A stretch of DNA of 64,000 nucleotides, taken from assembly GCF_006912135.1 (NCBI RefSeq), contig NZ_VIRS01000013.1, positions 1 to 64,000 of the forward strand. Direction: 5' to 3'. Of this stretch, positions 59,597 to 64,000 are shown piece after piece (the stretch's first letter is position 1; each line of letters starts with the position of its first letter). A program made the translations under genes and the position numbers. Source of the stretch: Cryptosporangium phraense (GTDB lineage Bacteria > Actinomycetota > Actinomycetes > Mycobacteriales > Cryptosporangiaceae). The notes under the pieces are model-generated. The model saw only the letters and a list, made by a program, of their open reading frames with translations, was not told the origin of the DNA and ran no database searches.

Positions 59597-59836
59597 CCCG
59601 GGACAGTGGAGGACGTGACCGGTCTTCTCTCTCCGGAATCTCCCATCGTGACGTTCGGACTGCTCGGAACGCGGGTGACCAGGTCGGGCAGGCATTCGGG
59701 CGCGGCTCGAACGCGTCCGGCGTGTGTTCGATCGTTAGTGCTCTGGGGACCAGTCTTCCGGTGCCGGCTATCTCCTCGGCCGAGTGAGCTTCCCGCCGGC
59801 CCACGCGGAGCGAGGCTGAGCCGGTGGCCACTGTCC

Positions 59837-59885
59837 GGCGGTAGCCCGGCGGCGCCCCTCCCTGCCAAGCCGCTGGGCTACCGCC
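59837..59885. terminator. Strong stem-loop
   Basis: 17-bp arms (59837-59853, 59869-59885) pair at 16 positions around a 15-nt loop. No intact gene ends beside it. It may be the terminator of a lost plus-strand gene or a structured RNA. Confidence 0.5.
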
Positions 59886-60041
59886 CTCTCCAGGGCGCGC
59901 GAGATGACGGTGACGATGTCGCGTGGCCGACCCGAGATCCGCGCCGTCGGTGTTCCGGGTTCGAGCGGCGTCTACGCGCCGGACGCGCTCGAACGGCGCT
60001 CGACCGAATGCTCGACGCGTTCTGTGGGCGGCCGGTCGGGG

Positions 60042-60063
60042 CGGCCGGGGGTGCTCCCGGCCG
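60042..60063 (-). terminator. GC stem-loop downstream of the PepSY-like gene
   Basis: Perfect 8-bp arms CGGCCGGG/CCCGGCCG with a 6-nt loop, about 90 bp past the stop of the PepSY-like gene. Plausible terminator, but such GC palindromes are common in this genome. Confidence 0.4.
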
Positions 60064-60152
60064 GCCCGAGTCAGCGGCGGCCGCAGGCCTCCGGCGGTTC
60101 AGCGGCTCGGTTTCGAGCCGGTCGCCGGACGCCGCCGCTCACCGGGAAAAGG

Positions 60153-60521
60153 TCAGCCGTCGTTGGTCTCGCCGTCGGACTTGTCGTCCGCGCTGCCGTG
60201 ATCGTCGTTCGTCTCGGTCTCGGTCTTGGAACCGACGACCGAGAACGACTTGTCCAGCTGGACGTCGACCTGGCTGCCGTCGGGTTTCGTCACCTCGACT
60301 TCGTAGGCGTTCCTGCCCTCGTCGCTGGCGTCCGATCCGGTGACCTTGCCGGTTCCGACGAACGTCAGCGCGGCCGCTTCGGCCTTGGCGCGGGCCGGGC
60401 CGGTGATCGGCGTGTCCGCCGAGTCGCCGCTGCCGTTGGCCAGCGCGACCCCGCCCGCCGAGAACGCGGCGAGGACGCCACCGGTGGCGACCACGAGGAT
60501 CCATCGAGTCCGTCGCTTCAC
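60153..60521 (-). CDS. Small exported PepSY-like protein
   Basis: A 122-residue protein with an N-terminal signal or anchor (KRRTRW then VVATGGVLAAFSAGGVALA), followed by a PepSY-like stretch: ARAKAEAAALTFVGTGKVTG and AYEVEVTKPDGSQVDVQLDKSFSVVG. The C-terminal tail is rich in Asp, Glu and Ser. PepSY domains often bind or inhibit peptidases or sense at the cell surface. It lies next to the sensor kinase and has a CTGAC tandem box 55 bp upstream, so the local two-component system may control it. Confidence 0.8.
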   Translation of the reverse strand: MKRRTRWILVVATGGVLAAFSAGGVALANGSGDSADTPITGPARAKAEAAALTFVGTGKVTGSDASDEGRNAYEVEVTKPDGSQVDVQLDKSFSVVGSKTETETNDDHGSADDKSDGETNDG

Positions 60522-60575
60522 TGTGTACTCCTGTTTCGTCGTCTTGCTCTGACGAATCCACAGTGCGGCGGCGAG

Positions 60576-60591
60576 CCTGACTCCGACCTGA
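60576..60591 (-). promoter_or_regulatory. CTGA tandem box upstream of the PepSY-like gene
   Basis: CCTGAC (60576) and CCTGAA (60587) are exactly 11 bp apart, 55 bp before the PepSY-like start. It overlaps the end of the histidine kinase gene by a few bases of flank only. Confidence 0.5.
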
Positions 60592-60592
60592 A

Positions 60593-61966
60593 TCAGCCGG
60601 GCGGTAGAAGGACCACGAACGCGGCGCCGCCGGGATCGAGTACCACGTCGCCGTTCGCGCCGCGCGCCAGGCGCCGGGCCAGCGGCAGGCCGAGCCCGGC
60701 GCCACCGTGACCGCCCTCGCTGAAGCCGGGTTCGAAGACGCGGTCGGCCAGCTCCGGCGGTACACCCGGACCGTCGTCGGAGACCGTGACCGTCACGCTC
60801 GTGGCGGTGCGCTCGGCGGTGAGCGTCACGGTGGAGCGGGCGAAGCGCCGGGCGTTGTCGATCAGCGGTGAGAGGATCCGGTCGAGGACGTCGGCGTCGA
60901 CGCCGGCGGTCAGCGCCGGATCGGGCTCCGGCCGGACGACCAGGCGGACGTCGTGGCCGCGCGCCGTGTCGGCGAGGCCGTGCAGGACCGGCCCGAGCGT
61001 GCTGCGGCCCGGGACCGACCGCGCGCGGCCGCGGGCCTCGGTCAGCAGCGTCTCGATCAGCCCGCCCAGCCGACTGATCCCGGCCGCCAGCGACGCGTGG
61101 CCGGCCTCCAGTTCGGTGGGGCTGCGGGGGCGGCTGCGCAGGAGGTCGAGTTCGGCGGACATCGCGGCGAGCGGGGTGCGTAGTTCGTGGGAGAGTTCGG
61201 CGGTCAGCTGCTGGTCGCTGCGCACCACGGCGGCCTGGCGGGCGAGTAGTTCGTCGAGGATGGTCGCGAGCCGGTCGAGCTCGGCAGGTCGTCGCTGGTC
61301 ACCGAAGCGGTGCTCGAGGTCGGTCGCGCTCCATTCGGCGGCTTGGCGGGCCATCTGTTCGACCGGCTGCAGGGTGCGGGCGACCATCGCGCGGGAGGTG
61401 AGGTAGACCAGCAGGAGGAGGATCCCCGCGACGATCGCCGAGCCGATCAGCGTGACCCGGCGGGCGTCGAGAGAAGCGTCCAGGTCGATCGCGGCGACCA
61501 CGGTGGCGACCTGAGTACCGTCGATCCGCACGGGTTGGGCGTAGAGACGGGTGAGCGGGTCGTCGTCGGGTGAGGCGAAGCCACCGGTCCGGGCCAGGGA
61601 CGCGGCCGCATCGTCGAGTTCGTCCTCGTCGGCGGGGCGGTGCAGCACGCGGTCGCCGGCGAAGACCCAGACCCCGCGGTCGATGCCGGAGCCGTCGGCC
61701 GGCGCGCGCAGCGACACCTGACCGGTCGCGTCCACCTGCACCAGCGCGGCGACCGCGCCGGTGCGGGTGCGCAGCGTGTCGTCGGCCTGGCTGCCCAGCC
61801 GGTTGGCCAGGATCAGGTTGAACGCCGCGGTCAGCAGGATCACCCAGACGGCCGTGACCGCGAGGGCGGCCAGCGAGAGGCCACTACGCAGGCTCTTCGG
61901 CGTCAGCCGGCGACGGAGCCAGGCGATGGTCACCATCGTGCGGTGGTCTGCGGCACGCGTCATCAT
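60593..61966 (-). CDS. Sensor histidine kinase
   Basis: A 457-residue membrane kinase: first helix about residues 30-53, an extracytoplasmic sensor of about 120 residues, second helix 171-190, HAMP, dimerisation domain with phosphorylated His260 (ELSHELRTPL), and an ATPase domain with DNARRF (N box), DDGPGVPPE and GGAGLGLPLA. It should phosphorylate the regulator whose stop overlaps its ATG. The N-box has Asp-Asn-Ala rather than the commoner Asn-Ala-Val, but is functional in form. Confidence 0.92.
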   Translation of the reverse strand: MMTRAADHRTMVTIAWLRRRLTPKSLRSGLSLAALAVTAVWVILLTAAFNLILANRLGSQADDTLRTRTGAVAALVQVDATGQVSLRAPADGSGIDRGVWVFAGDRVLHRPADEDELDDAAASLARTGGFASPDDDPLTRLYAQPVRIDGTQVATVVAAIDLDASLDARRVTLIGSAIVAGILLLLVYLTSRAMVARTLQPVEQMARQAAEWSATDLEHRFGDQRRPAELDRLATILDELLARQAAVVRSDQQLTAELSHELRTPLAAMSAELDLLRSRPRSPTELEAGHASLAAGISRLGGLIETLLTEARGRARSVPGRSTLGPVLHGLADTARGHDVRLVVRPEPDPALTAGVDADVLDRILSPLIDNARRFARSTVTLTAERTATSVTVTVSDDGPGVPPELADRVFEPGFSEGGHGGAGLGLPLARRLARGANGDVVLDPGGAAFVVLLPPG

Positions 61967-62655
61967 GAAAAGCGGTAGCCGACGCCGCGGACGGTCTCGA
62001 TCGTGCCCGCGGAACTGATCGCGGCGAGTTTCCGGCGTAGCCGGGTGACGGCCTGATCGATGGAGTTGTCGCTGACGTAGTCGTCGTCGGGCCAGCCGGC
62101 CTGGCGGAACTCGCGGCGACGGACCACCGTTCCGGGGGCGGCGAGCAGGCAGCCGAGCAGGCGGTACTCGGTCGGCGTGAGGTCGCTGCGCCCGGTGGGG
62201 GAGATCAGCGCGTGCTCGGCCGGGTCGAGGCGCACGTCGTGGGCCGGAGCAGCTCCCGGTTCCGGACGGCGTTTGGCCAGGGCGCGCAGGCGGGCGAGCA
62301 GTTCGGCGACGTGGAACGGTTTGGTCAGGTAGTCGTCGCCGCCGGCCGCGAACCCGGTCAGCCGGTCGGAGAGCTCCCCGCGCGCGGTGAGGAACAGCAC
62401 CGGCGCGGTGAACCCGCGGCCACGGAGGGCCTGGCAGAGGTCCCGCCCGTCGGAGTCGGGCAGGCCGATGTCGAGGACGGCCAGCTCGAACGGATCCAGC
62501 CGGGCGACCGTGGCCAGCGCGGACGAGCCGTCGGCGGCGGTGACGACCGTGTAGCCCTCCTCCCGCAGCGCGCGGGCGACGACGTCACGCAACGCGTGGT
62601 CGTCCTCCACCACCAAGACCCGCAAATCGGTCATCGGGTCAGTATCGCTGGTCAT
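61963..62655 (-). CDS. OmpR/PhoB-family response regulator
   Basis: A 230-residue regulator. Receiver domain with acidic pair Glu17/Asp18-19 (VVEDDH), phosphoacceptor Asp62 (VLDIGLPD), and Lys112 (LTKPF). C-terminal winged helix: LTPTEYRLLGCLLAAPGTVVRR, SIDQAVTRLRRKL, IETVRGVGYRF. Overlaps by 4 bp with the membrane protein gene upstream and the kinase downstream. Candidate binder of the 11-bp-period CTGAC boxes. Confidence 0.93.
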   Translation of the reverse strand: MTSDTDPMTDLRVLVVEDDHALRDVVARALREEGYTVVTAADGSSALATVARLDPFELAVLDIGLPDSDGRDLCQALRGRGFTAPVLFLTARGELSDRLTGFAAGGDDYLTKPFHVAELLARLRALAKRRPEPGAAPAHDVRLDPAEHALISPTGRSDLTPTEYRLLGCLLAAPGTVVRRREFRQAGWPDDDYVSDNSIDQAVTRLRRKLAAISSAGTIETVRGVGYRFS

Positions 62656-63431
62656 CGTCGGACGGCCACTCGTTCGGTCCGGTCGACGCGAGTCACCGAC
62701 AGATAGACGACGGTCGCGACGATCGCGGCCAGGAACAGCAGGCTGGTGAGCAGCGTGCCCAGGCCGGCGCCGCCCTCGGAGCGGTCGCCGGACAGGAAGT
62801 CGCCGAGCGAGCCGCCGAGCGGACGGGTGAGCACGTAGGCGATCCAGAACGAGAGCGTCGCGCCGAGCCCGAACCGGTAGGCGACGAACACGACGGCGAT
62901 CGCGGCCGCGTAGATGAGGACCGCGGCGAGCAGGCCGGTCTGCAGCTGGTCGATCAGCAGGTCGCCGGCGGCGGTGCCGAGCGCGAACGTCACGACGACG
63001 ACCAGCCAGTAGAACGCCTCCCGCCGGGTGGTGACGATCGAGTGGATCGAGAGCGTGCGCTCGGTGCGGTACCAGACGCCGAAGGTCAGCAGGAGCAGGA
63101 CGAGGAAGACCCCGGTGCTGATCCAGAGGCTGACGCCGAGGTTGTCGGTCAGGTTGTCGGTGATCAGCGTGCCGACGACGCTGACCAGCGCGACGACGGT
63201 CCAGTAGACCGACGGCACATACCGGTCGAGCCGGAACTGGACGACGAGGGCAACTACCAGGAGCACGGCCGTGATCAGGGTGGTCGCGATCAGGCCGACG
63301 CCGAGCGTGACGTTGACGTAGTCGGCGGCGCTCTCCCCGATCGTGGTGCACAGGATCTTGATCACCCAGAAGAACGCGGTGATCTCCGGGACCTTGTTGA
63401 GCATCTGGCGCGTGGCGGTCGGGCTCGTCAT
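62652..63431 (-). CDS. DUF347/COG4705-type multipass membrane protein
   Basis: A 259-residue protein with about eight membrane helices and internal repeats typical of the DUF347 family: KVPEITAFFWVIKILCTTIGESAADY near the start and a second half with AFYWLVVVVTFALGTAAGDLL and TLSFWIAYVLTRPLGGSLGD. Function unknown; relatives are often found beside two-component systems. The ATG starts the repeat region properly. It leads the three-gene operon with the response regulator and kinase. Confidence 0.85.
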   Translation of the reverse strand: MTSPTATRQMLNKVPEITAFFWVIKILCTTIGESAADYVNVTLGVGLIATTLITAVLLVVALVVQFRLDRYVPSVYWTVVALVSVVGTLITDNLTDNLGVSLWISTGVFLVLLLLTFGVWYRTERTLSIHSIVTTRREAFYWLVVVVTFALGTAAGDLLIDQLQTGLLAAVLIYAAAIAVVFVAYRFGLGATLSFWIAYVLTRPLGGSLGDFLSGDRSEGGAGLGTLLTSLLFLAAIVATVVYLSVTRVDRTERVAVRR

Positions 63432-63488
63432 CGGGTCGTCTCTCCAGGTCGGCAGCGTCACTGACGAGAGGAGACTGGCCCGCCCTGT

Positions 63489-63504
63489 CTGACATTGACC
63501 TGAC
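63489..63504 (-). promoter_or_regulatory. CTGAC tandem box upstream of the DUF347-two-component operon
   Basis: CTGAC at 63489 and again at 63500, an 11-bp period, 58 bp upstream of the operon's first ATG. Same distance and orientation as the boxes before the PAP2 and PepSY-like genes, which suggests autoregulation. Confidence 0.6.
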
Positions 63505-63518
63505 GACGTTCGGGCTGG

Positions 63519-63557
63519 CGCTATATCGTCTCGCGTAGTACGTTTAACGATATAGCG
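63519..63557. promoter_or_regulatory. PadR operator, CGCTATATCGT inverted repeat
   Basis: Perfect 11-bp arms CGCTATATCGT (63519-63529) and ACGATATAGCG (63547-63557) around 17 bp, ending 15 nt before the padR ATG. TATATCG...CGATATA palindromes are typical of actinobacterial PadR autoregulation. Confidence 0.75.
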
Positions 63558-63572
63558 ACGAACGGAGTAGCG

Positions 63573-63893
63573 ATGGTCGACGATCTCGGACGGTGGGCTG
63601 AACCGGGCCTGCTGGTCCTGGCCAGCCTGGCCGAGGGGGAGAAGCACGGTTACGCGATCACCGCCGATGTCACCGAGCACGTCGGGGTGACGCTCGGCCC
63701 GGGGACGCTCTACGCGGTCCTCGGCCGACTGGAGGAGCGCGGGCTGATCGAAGGGCTACCGGCCGACGGCCGGCGCCGGCCCTACCGGCTGACCGCGGCC
63801 GGGGCGGCCGAGCTGTCGGCCCAGGCGACGCGGATGCAGCAGCTGGCGGCGTTGAGCCTGGGCCGCCTCGCGCTCGGGACGGCCACCGCGTGA
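63573..63893 (+). CDS. PadR-family transcriptional regulator
   Basis: A 106-residue short PadR protein: LLVLASLAEGEKHGYAI, LGPGTLYAVLGRLEERGLI and RRRPYRLTAAGAAEL form the winged helix, followed by a short dimerisation helix. It represses its own promoter in most known cases. ACGGAG precedes the ATG. The stop overlaps the start of the next gene. Confidence 0.92.
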   Translation: MVDDLGRWAEPGLLVLASLAEGEKHGYAITADVTEHVGVTLGPGTLYAVLGRLEERGLIEGLPADGRRRPYRLTAAGAAELSAQATRMQQLAALSLGRLALGTATA

Positions 63894-64000
63894 GCGACCG
63901 GGACACGACGCTCGTCCGACTCCTGGTCGCCTGCTACCCGGCCGGCTGGCGTCGTCGCTACGGCGACGAGTACGCCCAACTGCTGACCGACCTGCGCATC
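63890..64000 (+). CDS. PadR-partner membrane protein, N-terminus only (runs off the window)
   Basis: GTG overlapping the padR stop (GTGA) opens SDRDTTLVRLLVACYPAGWRRRYGDEY. The L-x3-YP-x2-WR-x-RYGDE opening is characteristic of the membrane or sensor partner commonly encoded after padR in actinobacteria. The frame is open at the window edge, so membrane helices are not yet visible. Confidence 0.7.
   Translation, partial: MSDRDTTLVRLLVACYPAGWRRRYGDEYAQLLTDLRI

Larger units (their letters stand above)
59407..60152. other. 746-bp gap without an intact gene
   Basis: It contains two CTGAC/GTCAG tandem repeats, two GC-rich stem-loops and, on the plus strand, GTG 59606 opening MEDVTGLLSPESPIVTFGLLG. 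FGLLG resembles the first strand of a SARP winged helix, but similarity ends within 25 codons, so this may be the stump of a lost regulator. Nothing else is recognised. Confidence 0.45.

Noticed and set aside
1-64000. tRNA, rRNA, CRISPR array, prophage or insertion sequence
   Set aside because: I found no cloverleaf-like conserved ends, no regularly spaced repeats, and no transposase, integrase or phage structural genes.

Overview
The window is chromosomal DNA of very high G+C content with tightly packed genes, 1-4 bp stop/start overlaps, many GTG starts and apparently leaderless promoters. SARP/BTAD regulators, an SigB/F-type sigma factor, 3Fe-4S ferredoxin/P450 pairs, a mycofactocin-type SDR and a PadR-linked membrane protein all point to a filamentous actinomycete. 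A Frankiales/Cryptosporangium-like organism is my guess and is not proven. I see no rRNA, tRNA, CRISPR array or intact mobile element.

Layout. (1) 0-10 kb: three alpha/beta hydrolases, then a minus-strand unit of alcohol dehydrogenase, sigma factor, a 787-aa AAA ATPase without a DNA-binding domain and its 1042-aa SARP-fused paralogue. (2) 10-15.5 kb: a decaying ring-cleavage operon (cyclase-family protein, 97-aa remnant of a flavin monooxygenase, extradiol dioxygenase, FAH-family hydrolase, alpha/beta hydrolase pseudogene) with a divergent LysR regulator. (3) 15.5-54.4 kb: a large catabolic island. It holds two large/small acyl-CoA dehydrogenase pairs with an enoyl-CoA hydratase, a three-subunit molybdenum hydroxylase, a P450-ferredoxin-ligase-hydratase-reductase operon, an eight-gene operon (beta-propeller, three SDRs, TPP lyase, ALDH, AhpD-like protein, CoA ligase), a Rieske oxygenase with a Baeyer-Villiger-type monooxygenase, a six-gene CoA-transferase/lyase operon, another CoA ligase, a GntR regulator, a further SDR, a DapB-like oxidoreductase and a second P450-ferredoxin pair facing a mycofactocin-type SDR. 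(4) 55.4-58.1 kb: a graveyard of at least six truncated genes. (5) 58-64 kb: DedA and PAP2 membrane proteins, a PepSY-like secreted protein, a DUF347-type membrane protein with a two-component system, and a PadR regulator with the start of its partner gene.

How it fits together. The island encodes activation of carboxylic acids to CoA esters (three AMP ligases, two CoA-transferases), beta-oxidation by probably heteromeric acyl-CoA dehydrogenases, hydration, C-C cleavage (TPP lyase, HpcH/HpaI lyase) and several oxygenases. That inventory resembles steroid, terpenoid or alicyclic acid catabolism more than fatty-acid turnover; the substrate cannot be read from sequence. A shared 15-bp pseudopalindrome (TTACAA-N3-TTGTRA) lies at five promoters spread over 36 kb and probably defines one regulon. 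In four of them it ends only 9-12 nt before the start codon, which suggests leaderless mRNAs with the operator on the -10 region.

Other regulatory structure: twin 18-28 bp palindromes between the second P450 and the mycofactocin-type SDR; 11-bp-period CTGAC direct repeats upstream of the PAP2, PepSY and DUF347 genes that look like boxes for the local response regulator; and an 11-bp-arm inverted repeat before padR. A recurring theme is gene decay by internal deletion.
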